Assembly (NCBI GenBank): GCA_964430305.1
Contig: CAYSEX010000007.1
Location: 1 to 54,896 of the forward strand
DNA: 54,896 bases
Origin: CAIZGX01 sp964430305
GTDB lineage: Bacteria; Bacteroidota; Bacteroidia; Flavobacteriales_D; Sanyastnellaceae
Direction of reading: 5' to 3'
Shown: piece after piece, positions 16,895-25,461 of the stretch
Numbering within the stretch: position 1 is the first letter of the stretch
Layout of the letters: every line of letters starts with the position of its first letter
Position numbers and translations under genes: made by a program
Notes under the pieces: generated by a model
The model's database searches: none
Seen by the model: only the letters and a program-made list of their open reading frames with translations
What the model was told of the DNA's origin: nothing

Positions 16895-17623
16895 ATGCGG
16901 CTCTTGCTTTTCATATTTATATTTCAATCAGCAACAACTGTAGGCCAGCTTATTCATATTGAAGGCCGTGTGAAAGATCCGCACGGTCAGGGCATAGCCA
17001 ATGCAATTGTTGTGAACAACAGAACACATGCTGGTACTTTTGGTGACGCACGCGGAAACTTCAATATTTATTGCGAGAAGGGAGACACCCTCAGTGTTAC
17101 AGCGTTAGGCTATTACACAAGGCAAGTTTGTATGAAAGATTCAACGTTAAAAGAAGTGTACAGGCCAGTTGTCTTTTTAGATGACCGCATATATCAGCTT
17201 CCCACCATTGCCATTCTTACTCCTCGCGATTTGGAGGATATTGCAGAAGATATTCGAAGTATTGGTTTTGATGAAGATGCCTTTAGAACGGGTAGTATTA
17301 TGAGTCCAATCACACTTCTCTATGAAAGTTTTAGCAAACGTGAGCGCAATAGAATTGAGATAGAGCGCTTGAAGTATGAGGACAAAAAACGCGATTTGTT
17401 AAAAGAGTTATTTCATTTATATGTAGACTTTGATATTATAGATTTAACCAATGAGGAGTTCGATGAATTTATTGATTTCATGAATGTGAGCGATGAGTTT
17501 CTGCGAACAAGCTCACAATACGAATTCCTTGTTTTTGTGAAGGAACAATTTGTTCGTTACAAGGCGTGGAGACGAAATCAAATTAAATGGAAACCCGAAG
17601 ATTTTAACTTCGATGAGAATTGA
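16895..17623 (+). CDS. Exported protein with carboxypeptidase-regulatory-like domain
   Basis: Function unknown, 242 residues. A signal peptide covers about the first 18 residues (ends near VGQ). It is followed by a CarboxypepD_reg-like beta-sandwich (about 20-105) with the usual IEGRVKDPHGQGIANAIV start and GNFNIYCEKGDTLSVTALGY strand pair, as in the plug-proximal domain of SusC proteins. The rest (about 105-242) is helical, highly charged and Asp/Glu-rich, with a tail of acidic and basic residues. No receptor or enzyme domain is attached, so this is a stand-alone version common in Bacteroidota. It diverges from the modular protein and converges with the Plug gene, one base apart. Confidence 0.78.
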   Translation: MRLLLFIFIFQSATTVGQLIHIEGRVKDPHGQGIANAIVVNNRTHAGTFGDARGNFNIYCEKGDTLSVTALGYYTRQVCMKDSTLKEVYRPVVFLDDRIYQLPTIAILTPRDLEDIAEDIRSIGFDEDAFRTGSIMSPITLLYESFSKRERNRIEIERLKYEDKKRDLLKELFHLYVDFDIIDLTNEEFDEFIDFMNVSDEFLRTSSQYEFLVFVKEQFVRYKAWRRNQIKWKPEDFNFDEN

Positions 17624-18877
17624 TTAATTCAGCCCTGAATTGAATTTCTTCACTCCATAACAGCCGTATGCTCCCCAATTTCTATTGTATCCATAAACCA
17701 ATACCGTATAGTCATTTTCTGTTTCGTAATGATTTCCCTCTGAATATGGAATGTAGTTCCCCTTTGTGTCTTTCATTACAAACCGATAACTATATACGCC
17801 CTGTTTCAAATAAGCTTGGGCTTCATATCTTTCGAGATTAGCGTTCCATGAAGCTGGAACATATTTATTAGCAATTCCCGAGCATTCTAAAAACAGCGCG
17901 GTGCTCTCTTGAGTTGGGGTTTGTAATGAGAAATGTACTGTGAAATAATCAGCATTCAATTGGTCTTCAAATGACAATTCTTGGTTATCTGTAGCAACAT
18001 AGTAATTGCCGTTGATGTCTTTTCTGCTTGTGTAGCTTCTAGAATTTTCAGAAATCTCAGTTTGGAGATAAATGTGTTGACCTTCAATTTTAGCAACACC
18101 ATAACAGGGAACTCTTGGATTTTTGAATTCAAACATGCGGTATTCCCCACCTCCCCAAAATGAATTTCTTCCATCTGAATAGTCATAGTTAAATTCAGAG
18201 AAGGAAGGAGTAAATGTTGGTGAGAGGTTGTAAATTCCATTCAGAAAATCTTGGTTTTGAATGATTGCTATTTGCAACTTATCCCGATCCGTATTTGGCA
18301 ATTGGTCACCAATAATTTTTAGATCTACTTCCTGCTTAAAAAAGCGAAATCCGGCTTCGCTACTGGCATTTATTTGGGTTTGAATGTTTGTTCGGTTTTC
18401 GAAAACTGTAAAATAAAATATAGCCAGTGGGTTGGGCGAGTCATCCATGTCATGTATATCATTATTATAAATGGTCACGCGGTAATTTCCCGAAATACGA
18501 AATTGCGTCATTTCATTTGGAAGCTCGAACTGATAATGGTTGTAAGCTTGAAGTGTATTTAGAGAATTGGTTGGATATGAAATGCGGTTTTCACTGAAGC
18601 CCTGAATGCAGTCCATTGCATCAAGTCCATCGGGAATAAATTGCGGATTACAATGTTCAATGGAATAGACAAGTTCCGTTTCAACTTCAGTAAAAACATC
18701 AAACTCAAAGTGTAGCGGGGCGTCTGAATTTAACTCATAATAAGGGCCGCCATATTTAGCATTCAAGGGGTGAACCGTTGGGCTGTATACATCACTATGA
18801 TAATAATTCAATACACCTTGCGCCAACAGTTGATTTGCAAGGGTAACGAAAATGAAGATGATCTGAATTCGATGCAT
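17624..18877 (-). CDS. Type IX secretion system Plug protein (DUF5103 family)
   Basis: In Flavobacterium, a protein of this family closes the SprA translocon of the T9SS from the periplasmic side. The protein has 417 residues with a signal peptide ending at LLAQG. Family features seen: an early VHPLN segment, an FDVFTEVETELVYSIEHCN strand with the text-like order typical of DUF5103, a Y(R)VTIYNNDIHDMDD region, and a C-terminal AYLKQGVYSYRFVMKD. The length fits the family. The start is chosen because it opens a clean signal peptide, with a TATCTTTA element only five bases upstream. It diverges from the ApbE-like gene by 34 bases. The assignment links the locus to protein export for the T9SS substrates found nearby. 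Confidence 0.82.
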   Translation of the reverse strand: MHRIQIIFIFVTLANQLLAQGVLNYYHSDVYSPTVHPLNAKYGGPYYELNSDAPLHFEFDVFTEVETELVYSIEHCNPQFIPDGLDAMDCIQGFSENRISYPTNSLNTLQAYNHYQFELPNEMTQFRISGNYRVTIYNNDIHDMDDSPNPLAIFYFTVFENRTNIQTQINASSEAGFRFFKQEVDLKIIGDQLPNTDRDKLQIAIIQNQDFLNGIYNLSPTFTPSFSEFNYDYSDGRNSFWGGGEYRMFEFKNPRVPCYGVAKIEGQHIYLQTEISENSRSYTSRKDINGNYYVATDNQELSFEDQLNADYFTVHFSLQTPTQESTALFLECSGIANKYVPASWNANLERYEAQAYLKQGVYSYRFVMKDTKGNYIPYSEGNHYETENDYTVLVYGYNRNWGAYGCYGVKKFNSGLN

Positions 18878-18882
18878 GGAAT

Positions 18883-18904
18883 TAAAGATATGGAATTAAC
18901 TTTG
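18883..18904. promoter_or_regulatory. Divergent -7-like elements in a 34-base intergenic region
   Basis: Minus strand TATCTTTA (18890-18883, one mismatch to TAnnTTTG) ends five bases before the Plug ATG. Plus strand TAACTTTG (18897-18904, full match) ends seven bases before the ApbE-like ATG. Both imply almost leaderless transcripts. No good -33 TTG is seen at the usual distance for either. Confidence 0.35.
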
Positions 18905-18911
18905 TTTCATT

Positions 18912-19970
18912 ATGAAATTATCTAATCGTATGAAATGGGCCACAGGCATATCTGCCTTTGTTCTGGTCATGGCTGTGGTTGTCTTTCTCAAGTCACAAAA
19001 GACAGAAGGAGCAAACAATCGTTTGGTTGGAAGAGATTATTCAAGACAAATTTTGGGCATGGAATATACGGTTCAGGTCATTGGAGACTCGCTCGATTAT
19101 TCTCGAGGACTGGATAGTTTGGAGGCCATTTATCGTTTCCATTTTGATAGTTCAAATCCGAATTCGTCACTTATGAAATTCAATTTGAGTCAGGTCACGA
19201 ATGCACCAATCTTGATAGAGGACAGGGGAGGATTGTTTTTGCGGGTATTGAAAGTAGCAGATGAAATGCATTCTAGAAGCGGATACAATTGGGATTTTAC
19301 TTTAACACCCGCAAAGGTGGCATGGCTGCCATTTGTAATGAGTTTCAAAGAGGGGGCAGCGAATATAGATTCGTTGAAATCAATAGCTTCTTTGCAGAAT
19401 GTGAAATTGAACTATGAAGTCTTAGCCGATAATCAGATTGCCTTGTTTAAAACGCACCCTTCAATAGAATATGACTTTCAGAAAATTGTAAAAGCTATGT
19501 TCATTGATGAGGCCATGGCTTACTACAAAAGAAGATCGAAAGCGGTTAACCAAATTGTGATTCGCAATAAAGAAAATTGGGTTTTAACGTACGGTAATCA
19601 GGTAGACTCTTTGAACCGTGTGAATCTTTGGACGGATAGCAAGCCTTCTGAAAACAATATATTAATTCAAGACAGAGGATTTGCTTCATGCAATGCCCTA
19701 GAAAAAAGAACATTGATAGATCCGTTTACGCTTGCACCTGTCACGAACGAAATGTATCAGACTTATGTTACAGCTCCTTCCATGTTGGAAAGTGTCATTT
19801 TTGCTGAGTCGTTCATGGTGATGGGGGTGGAGTACATGGGGTCTTGGTATTCGAATAATGAAGACTCAGACATTCAGTCGTTGGTTTATTTTACCACACA
19901 AGATGGTCAACGTGATTATGCCTATACTGAGAATTTTGGCAAAATGATGATTCAGAAATTAAAAAAATAA
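18912..19970 (+). CDS. Degenerate ApbE-like (FMN transferase-like) membrane-anchored protein
   Basis: Related to FAD:protein FMN transferase ApbE but probably not active in that reaction. The 352 residues start with a membrane anchor (about 10-27). ApbE landmarks remain in weakened form: GMEYTVQV (49-56), NPNSSLMKFN (82-91), WDFTLTPAKVAWL (127-139), LIDPFTLAPV (268-277) and the tail APSMLESVIFAESFMVMG. The segment that should read DxGGIAKGxAxD is EYDFQKIVKAMFID (186-199), a GGD/GGN block is absent, and the metal-binding Asp of the last motif is Glu293. It ends with TAATG overlapping tsaD, so the two are co-translated. It could have a non-catalytic or altered role; family membership is fairly sure, activity is doubtful. 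Confidence 0.72.
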   Translation: MKLSNRMKWATGISAFVLVMAVVVFLKSQKTEGANNRLVGRDYSRQILGMEYTVQVIGDSLDYSRGLDSLEAIYRFHFDSSNPNSSLMKFNLSQVTNAPILIEDRGGLFLRVLKVADEMHSRSGYNWDFTLTPAKVAWLPFVMSFKEGAANIDSLKSIASLQNVKLNYEVLADNQIALFKTHPSIEYDFQKIVKAMFIDEAMAYYKRRSKAVNQIVIRNKENWVLTYGNQVDSLNRVNLWTDSKPSENNILIQDRGFASCNALEKRTLIDPFTLAPVTNEMYQTYVTAPSMLESVIFAESFMVMGVEYMGSWYSNNEDSDIQSLVYFTTQDGQRDYAYTENFGKMMIQKLKK

Positions 19971-20989
19971 TGACTGAATCGCTCATACTTGCTATTGAGA
20001 GTAGTTGCGACGATACATCTGCCGCAATTATGAAAGGAACTGTGGTTCTTTCGAATTGTACATCAACCCAGCCAGAGCATGCTAAATTTGGAGGTGTTAT
20101 TCCGGAGGTTGCTGGAAGGGCGCATCAACATAATATTCTTCCGGTAATAGACCGAGCACTAAGTGCGGCCGGTATAGATTTTCAAGATTTAGACGCCATT
20201 GCCGTGACTCAAGGTCCTGGACTAAGCGGCTCACTTTTGGTTGGACTAACATACGCCAAGAGCTTGTCTTTATCCCTTCGCATACCGTTGTACGGAATAC
20301 ATCACATGCAAGCCCATATTCTAGCTCATTTTGTAAATAGTTCTGAAGATTGGCCACCTTTTCCTTTTCTGAATTTGACCGTGAGCGGTGGACACACGCA
20401 ATTGGTTCTTGTGCATTCACCGTTGCAAATGGAGGTACTTGCTGAAACCATTGATGATGCAGCCGGAGAAGCCTTCGACAAAGCCGCTAAACTGCTGGGG
20501 TTGAATTATCCGGGTGGTCCTGAAATTGACAAATGTGCTCAATTGGGTGATGCAAAAAAGTATTCCTTTAATCATCCACAAGTGAAAGGAGGTGATTACA
20601 GTTTCAGTGGAATGAAAACATCATTGTTGTATTTTCTTAGAGATAAATTGAAGGAAAATCCAAACTTCATTGAAGAAGAAAAATTTCATATTGCCGCCTC
20701 TTATCAAGATGCTATTGTCACTTATTTATTGAAGAATGCCAAGAGAAAGATACAAGAGCTGAACATTCCCACTTTTGCATTGGCAGGAGGTGTATCAGCT
20801 AATTCTTCATTAAGGAAACAAGCATTGCTTTTGGGCGAAGAACTAGGGGTTCAAGTATTCATTCCTAAATTTGAGTATTGCACAGACAATGCAGCTATGA
20901 TTGGCGTTGCTGGTTATTTTCAGCATCAAGCAAAATCCACGCCTTTGAATATGGACGCTTGTCCACGTCCACGCTGGAGTTTGAATTAA
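19970..20989 (+). CDS. tsaD: tRNA threonylcarbamoyladenosine synthase subunit TsaD
   Basis: With TsaB, TsaC and TsaE it makes the t6A37 modification of tRNAs that read ANN codons. The 339 residues have the family length. Seen: the N-terminal AIESSCDDTSAA, the metal ligands His112 and His116 in HHMQAH, SGGHTQLVLV, GEAFDKAAKLLGLNYPGGP, and the C-terminal AGGVSANSSLR and YCTDNAAMIGVAG. The start codon overlaps the stop of the ApbE-like gene. It converges with the carbonic anhydrase gene so closely that the two stop codons overlap (20986-20989), with no terminator between them. Confidence 0.97.
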   Translation: MTESLILAIESSCDDTSAAIMKGTVVLSNCTSTQPEHAKFGGVIPEVAGRAHQHNILPVIDRALSAAGIDFQDLDAIAVTQGPGLSGSLLVGLTYAKSLSLSLRIPLYGIHHMQAHILAHFVNSSEDWPPFPFLNLTVSGGHTQLVLVHSPLQMEVLAETIDDAAGEAFDKAAKLLGLNYPGGPEIDKCAQLGDAKKYSFNHPQVKGGDYSFSGMKTSLLYFLRDKLKENPNFIEEEKFHIAASYQDAIVTYLLKNAKRKIQELNIPTFALAGGVSANSSLRKQALLLGEELGVQVFIPKFEYCTDNAAMIGVAGYFQHQAKSTPLNMDACPRPRWSLN

Positions 20990-21618
20990 ATATTCTTGTA
21001 TTTATATATCGGATCCATTTCGCTTTCTGGCGTAATGGTGATAACGGGGTTTAGAATTCCGTTGTTTAATCCATAAACCCATCCGTGAATGATGGGCATC
21101 TTCCTTTTTTTCCAGGCTCCTTGTATGATGTTTGTTTCGGCAAGGTGATGAGCTTGTTCAATCACGTTCAGTTCAACCAAGCGATCAAATCTTTTTTCTT
21201 CATTTTCTATATCATGTAGTTCTTGTCTATTCGACTTGTATACATCTTTTATGTTTCGAAGCCAATTGTTAATGATAGGAAGATAATCATTCCCCATTGC
21301 CGCTTTAACACCACCACAACCGTAATGGCCGCATACAATAACGTGTTGAACTTCTAACACATCAACGGCATAAGTAAGCACAGAAAGCAGATTGATATCT
21401 GTGTGCACAACCATATTGGCAATGTTTCTATGCACAAAAATTTCACCTGGCGCGGTTCCGGTTATTTCATTTGCAGGGACACGGCTATCACTGCATCCAA
21501 TCCACAAGTAGTCGGGTTTTTGAATTTTCGCAAGGCGGTTGAAGTAATCAGGATTCTCTTCAATTTTTTCTGAAGCCCAAGCTTTATTCTCAAGCAGTAA
21601 TTTTTCAATTTCTCTCAT
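20986..21618 (-). CDS. Beta-class carbonic anhydrase
   Basis: Interconverts CO2 and bicarbonate in the cytoplasm. The 210 residues carry the beta-class zinc and catalytic residues: Cys42, Asp44 and Arg46 in GCSDSR, and His98 with Cys101 in CGHYGCGG. The GEIFVHRNIANMV segment is also typical. The gene starts inside the stop of the SulP transporter (ATGA overlap at 21615-21618), so both are made together. Pairing suggests that the transporter brings in or exports bicarbonate that the enzyme equilibrates. The short spacing to tsaD leaves no room for a terminator. Confidence 0.95.
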   Translation of the reverse strand: MREIEKLLLENKAWASEKIEENPDYFNRLAKIQKPDYLWIGCSDSRVPANEITGTAPGEIFVHRNIANMVVHTDINLLSVLTYAVDVLEVQHVIVCGHYGCGGVKAAMGNDYLPIINNWLRNIKDVYKSNRQELHDIENEEKRFDRLVELNVIEQAHHLAETNIIQGAWKKRKMPIIHGWVYGLNNGILNPVITITPESEMDPIYKYKNI

Positions 21619-23174
21619 ATGGAAATGGTTTGAAAATGCTTAGGTATTTCGCCCCAATCATTTTTATTGAATTCGATATCAATATTATTTGTTTTCGCAA
21701 ACGTATGGAAGTCACGAATAATTTCAATGATGTCTGGATCCATGAACTCGCATTTAGTGGCATCAATTAGTATAAAACTGTTCGGTGCAATTTCCGAAAG
21801 TTTTCTTTTAAGAAGTGCTTTATTTAGGAACGAAACTTCTTTTCTAAATCGAATTAAATAATCATTGTTGTTGCCCTTTGTTACGCGAATAGCACTGTGG
21901 AAATTAGAACGAATTACGTAGTAAAGTCCCACAATTATTCCAATAACAACACCTTTTAAAAGATCTGTAAAAACCACTCCGAGAAATGTTGCAATGAATG
22001 GCAGGAATTGAGCTAGACCTGCTTTCCAAATGGATTTGAATACACTAGGTTTAGTGAGCTTATAGCCCACCATAATGAGAATAGCGGCAAGAGCAGCAAG
22101 AGGAATTAGATTTAATGTTTTAGCGAGAAACACAACTGCAATCAAAAGCCAAACGCCATGTAAAATGGCAGATGTTTTTGTTTTCGCGCCAGCAAAAAAA
22201 TTAGCTGAACTTCTCACTACAACAGATGTTACGGGTAATCCGCCAAACAAGCCACTAATTGTATTACCAAAACCTTGAGCAATGAGTTCTCTGTTTGGTG
22301 GCGTTACACGTTTTTGAGTGTCCATTTTGTCGGCGGCTTCCAAATTCAAAAGGCTCTCTAATGATGCGACTACAGCAATGATGAATGCATTCATCAAAAC
22401 CAATGGATTCAAAAAATCAGATGTATGGAAAAATAAAAAATAAACAGGTTCTTCAGTTTGAATAAGATTAGGAAGTTGAATGAGGTGTTCACCTTCAAGT
22501 TGCTCTGAAATGCCTAACAAATATGAAAACTGATTTAAAAACACCCCCACCAGCACAACTAGCAGTAGCGCAGGTATTCTGTTTAAAATTGGATTTTTTT
22601 TGGCGTATTTTGATTCAAAAAAAATGAGAATCAAAAGACAGATTACACCAATGAAAACAGCTTCACTGTGGGTCGAAGAATAAAGAAGTTCTGAAAAGGT
22701 ATTGTGACCATCTTCTTGAAAAAAAGATTCATCACCTTCATAATCTTTGTCAAATCCAATAAGGTGAGGCAGTTGTTTAAAGATAAGAATAAACCCAATG
22801 GCAGCCATCATGCCTTTAATTACCGATGATGGAACAAATTCTCCTAAAAAACCTAATCTTAAAATTCCGAAAATGACTTGAAAAACACCTGCGACCAAAA
22901 CAGATGCAAATAATAAATTGAAATCACCACCCAAGCTGCTGATTGCAGTTGTTAAAACTACAATGAGACCGGCTGCTGGCCCAGAAACACTGATATTTGA
23001 TTTGCTAATTAGCCCTACAATAATACCTCCAATAATACCGGCTACAATGCCCGAGAGGGGCGAGACTCCACTCGCATGAGCAATACCAAGGCAAAGTGGC
23101 AAGGCAACGATAAATACAACCAGAGAAGAGTATAAATCTTGTGGATGAAAAAATGATTTTTTCGTTGCTTTCAT
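21615..23174 (-). CDS. SulP-family anion transporter with STAS domain, probably bicarbonate
   Basis: Inner-membrane anion permease of the SLC26/SulP family, 519 residues. About ten to twelve hydrophobic segments fill residues 15-410, with the SulP hallmarks PLCLGIAHASGVSPLSGIVAG, SVSGPAAGL near residue 62 and the GLFGGLPVTSVVVRSSANF segment near 310. A C-terminal STAS domain (about 425-519) ends with ILIDATKCEFMDPD. The substrate is not given by sequence alone: sulfate, bicarbonate and dicarboxylates are all known in the family. Translational coupling to a beta-carbonic anhydrase points to bicarbonate, as in BicA-type pairs. No sulfur assimilation genes are nearby. Confidence 0.9.
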   Translation of the reverse strand: MKATKKSFFHPQDLYSSLVVFIVALPLCLGIAHASGVSPLSGIVAGIIGGIIVGLISKSNISVSGPAAGLIVVLTTAISSLGGDFNLLFASVLVAGVFQVIFGILRLGFLGEFVPSSVIKGMMAAIGFILIFKQLPHLIGFDKDYEGDESFFQEDGHNTFSELLYSSTHSEAVFIGVICLLILIFFESKYAKKNPILNRIPALLLVVLVGVFLNQFSYLLGISEQLEGEHLIQLPNLIQTEEPVYFLFFHTSDFLNPLVLMNAFIIAVVASLESLLNLEAADKMDTQKRVTPPNRELIAQGFGNTISGLFGGLPVTSVVVRSSANFFAGAKTKTSAILHGVWLLIAVVFLAKTLNLIPLAALAAILIMVGYKLTKPSVFKSIWKAGLAQFLPFIATFLGVVFTDLLKGVVIGIIVGLYYVIRSNFHSAIRVTKGNNNDYLIRFRKEVSFLNKALLKRKLSEIAPNSFILIDATKCEFMDPDIIEIIRDFHTFAKTNNIDIEFNKNDWGEIPKHFQTISI

Positions 23175-23192
23175 ATTGGCTAAGATAGGGAC

Positions 23193-24737
23193 TTAGGATT
23201 CCATTTCGGACATGGATTTGGCAAGAAGCTGTTTTAATTTTCTCACATATTCCTCTTTCAACCAGTTTAAATAATTTTCTGTGCTTTTTGAAATGCAATA
23301 ACTATATTGTTTGAGGCGGCTTTTGATGTCCTCATCAAGTGCTCTTAATAGCTCAAGAGCGTATGCAAAATCTGTTGCGTTCTCTGAAATGATAGTGCAA
23401 TGTTGTTGAATGCTTTTTTCTAAGATGTCTTTTCCTTTTCCCCCAGCTCGAGTGTGACGCAGATATTCGGCTTTTATGTCGAACTCAATGACAGGTGAAT
23501 TTGCAAAAAGTGCTCGCGTTTCTGGCGACATTTCATACTTCATTTCACGAGACATTTGCTCGTCGGAAATAATGTTTTCAATGTAATTGTTCGGGTGTGC
23601 GAAAATATCATTCCAATCAATTGGGCTCTCCCATAATCCGAATCGTCGCGCATTATTCCCTAAATCAATAATGGTAAATTCATCTTTATTCGGAAGTTTT
23701 CTTGATCCTCTTCCAATCATCTGATGGTAGAGTGTCAGCGATTTCGTAGCTCGATTTAAAATAATGGTCTCAACAGTTGGTTCATCAAAACCGGTAGTTA
23801 AAATAGAAACGGATGTTAAAACGGCTTTTGGAGTTTCTTTAAACCATTGTAAAATTTCTCTGCGTTCTTGTTCAGAGTTTGTGTTATCTAAATGTCGAAT
23901 GTCATGACCGGCCTCACGAAATTGATGAAAAACCTGTTTTGAAGTTGCTATTCCGTTGTTGAATATGAGTGTTTTTTTTCCTAAAGCTTGTTGCTCATAT
24001 GCGTAAAGAAGTTTTTCTTGCATGAAAATATTTCCGTACAATTTCTCAGAACTACTCACCGTATAGTCACCTGTAATTCCAACCTTCAAGGAATGCAAAC
24101 TCACATCATAACTGTACGTTATGCCTTGTGCAAGGTATCCACCTTTTATTAGAGCCCCAATACTCTCACCTACGAGTAAATCGTCATAATTATCTTTCAA
24201 GGGCAATTTAATGTTGCTGCTAAGTGGGGTAGCTGTGACACCAAGGATAATTTGATCTTCAAACCATTTGAATAACTTGCGAAAAGAGTTGTAGTGAGCT
24301 TCGTCAATGATGACTAACCCTAAATTCGCAAACTCCATTTTTTCGTCCCGTAGTCTGTTGTGAAGGGTTTCAACCATAGCAACGAAGCAATCATACTCTT
24401 GCTCATCAGGTAATTGTTTTACTTTACTTACAATGATTTTATTCGAAACGCCAAAGTCTGCAAGCATATGACTTGTTTGACTCAACAATTCAATGCGGTG
24501 GGTGAGTATCAGAACTTTTTTACCAGTTTCCTGAATGTATCTTCTCGCTATTTCTGAGAAAATAACTGTTTTTCCACCTCCGGTTGGAAGCTGAAAACAC
24601 AAGTTATATTTGGTAGGAAATTCTTTGAATTTTGAAAATATATTCTCAAGTGCACGCTCTTGATAATCGTATAGTTTTTTTCGTTCGTGTGCATTTGAGT
24701 TCATTCTGCCCGGGTTGGAAATTTGGCCAACGTGCAA
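23193..24737 (-). CDS. SF2 DEAH-type DNA/RNA helicase, restriction-subunit-like
   Basis: ATP-dependent helicase or translocase of unknown substrate. A start at 24737 gives 514 residues; the ATG at 24704 (MNSNAHERKK, 503 residues) is equally possible. Motifs seen: Walker A LPTGGGKT (50-57), DEAH (145-148), VTATP (about 167-171), then the second RecA domain with VLTSVSILTTGFDEPTV and QMIGRGSRKLP. This motif set is that of the RecQ-distant ResIII/UvrB/RAD25 branch. The final 130 residues are helical and carry no motif I recognise. No nuclease, methylase or Shedu/Zorya-type partner gene is adjacent, so a housekeeping helicase is the default reading. It follows the SDR gene by 12 bases. Confidence 0.85.
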   Translation of the reverse strand: MHVGQISNPGRMNSNAHERKKLYDYQERALENIFSKFKEFPTKYNLCFQLPTGGGKTVIFSEIARRYIQETGKKVLILTHRIELLSQTSHMLADFGVSNKIIVSKVKQLPDEQEYDCFVAMVETLHNRLRDEKMEFANLGLVIIDEAHYNSFRKLFKWFEDQIILGVTATPLSSNIKLPLKDNYDDLLVGESIGALIKGGYLAQGITYSYDVSLHSLKVGITGDYTVSSSEKLYGNIFMQEKLLYAYEQQALGKKTLIFNNGIATSKQVFHQFREAGHDIRHLDNTNSEQERREILQWFKETPKAVLTSVSILTTGFDEPTVETIILNRATKSLTLYHQMIGRGSRKLPNKDEFTIIDLGNNARRFGLWESPIDWNDIFAHPNNYIENIISDEQMSREMKYEMSPETRALFANSPVIEFDIKAEYLRHTRAGGKGKDILEKSIQQHCTIISENATDFAYALELLRALDEDIKSRLKQYSYCISKSTENYLNWLKEEYVRKLKQLLAKSMSEMES

Positions 24738-24749
24738 AAATAGGGCGAA

Positions 24750-25460
24750 TTAGTGTTCAGGTCGAAAAGGACGCATAATAATTTCACTTACATTCACTCC
24801 TTCTGGAACTTCAATCGCATTAAGTATTTGTTGAGCTACCCATTCCACGGGCATTCCAGCGGCAAAGCTAGGCCTGAGTTGATCTAAAAGGTCGTTGTTT
24901 TTAGTTTGTTCAACAAAAGGAGTGTTCACAGATCCAGGACTTATGGTGGTCACTCTAATTTTTTTTGCCAGTTCGGTTCGAACACTTTCACTAATTGCAA
25001 AAACAGCATGCTTGGTTGCGCAATAAATTCCGCTGTTCGGAAAAACATAATGCGAAGCCAAACTTCCTAAATTAATCAAATGACCGTTTGATTCAATAAG
25101 ATGTGGAAGTGTTGCGTGTAGCACGTTCAATACTCCTTTGATATTCACATCTATCATGGTATGCCAATCTTCTAATCGGGCATTTTCAAGTGGATCAAAT
25201 ATGCCTAACCCCGCATTGTTGAGCAACACATCAATACCACCCATGGTTTTTTTCGCCTCCTCAACAAGCTGAGAAACTTCTGCAGTCTGAACAACATCGG
25301 CGGCAAAAAAACCTGCGGCATTCAGTTCTGAACTCAATTCAGATAAGGAAGTCTCATTTCGACCTGATAAAAACAACGTGTGTCCATTTTTTGCTGCCAA
25401 TTCAGCGGTTGCTCGGCCAATTCCAGAAGTTGCTCCTGTAATTAAGATTTTTCTTTTCAT
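24750..25460 (-). CDS. Short-chain dehydrogenase/reductase
   Basis: NAD(P)-dependent oxidoreductase of the classical SDR family, 236 residues. The cofactor motif GATSGIGR is at 9-16, NNAG at 81-84, the catalytic Ser133 in LGSLASHY, and Tyr146/Lys150 in YCATK. A SPGSVNTPF segment follows. The family is certain, the substrate is not; closest in style to the serine/3-hydroxy acid dehydrogenase (YdfG) group. It lies two bases after the LptF/G-like permease gene and before the SF2 helicase, in a long minus-strand run that starts with the degenerate S9-like gene at 29446. Confidence 0.92.
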   Translation of the reverse strand: MKRKILITGATSGIGRATAELAAKNGHTLFLSGRNETSLSELSSELNAAGFFAADVVQTAEVSQLVEEAKKTMGGIDVLLNNAGLGIFDPLENARLEDWHTMIDVNIKGVLNVLHATLPHLIESNGHLINLGSLASHYVFPNSGIYCATKHAVFAISESVRTELAKKIRVTTISPGSVNTPFVEQTKNNDLLDQLRPSFAAGMPVEWVAQQILNAIEVPEGVNVSEIIMRPFRPEH

Positions 25461-25461
25461 G

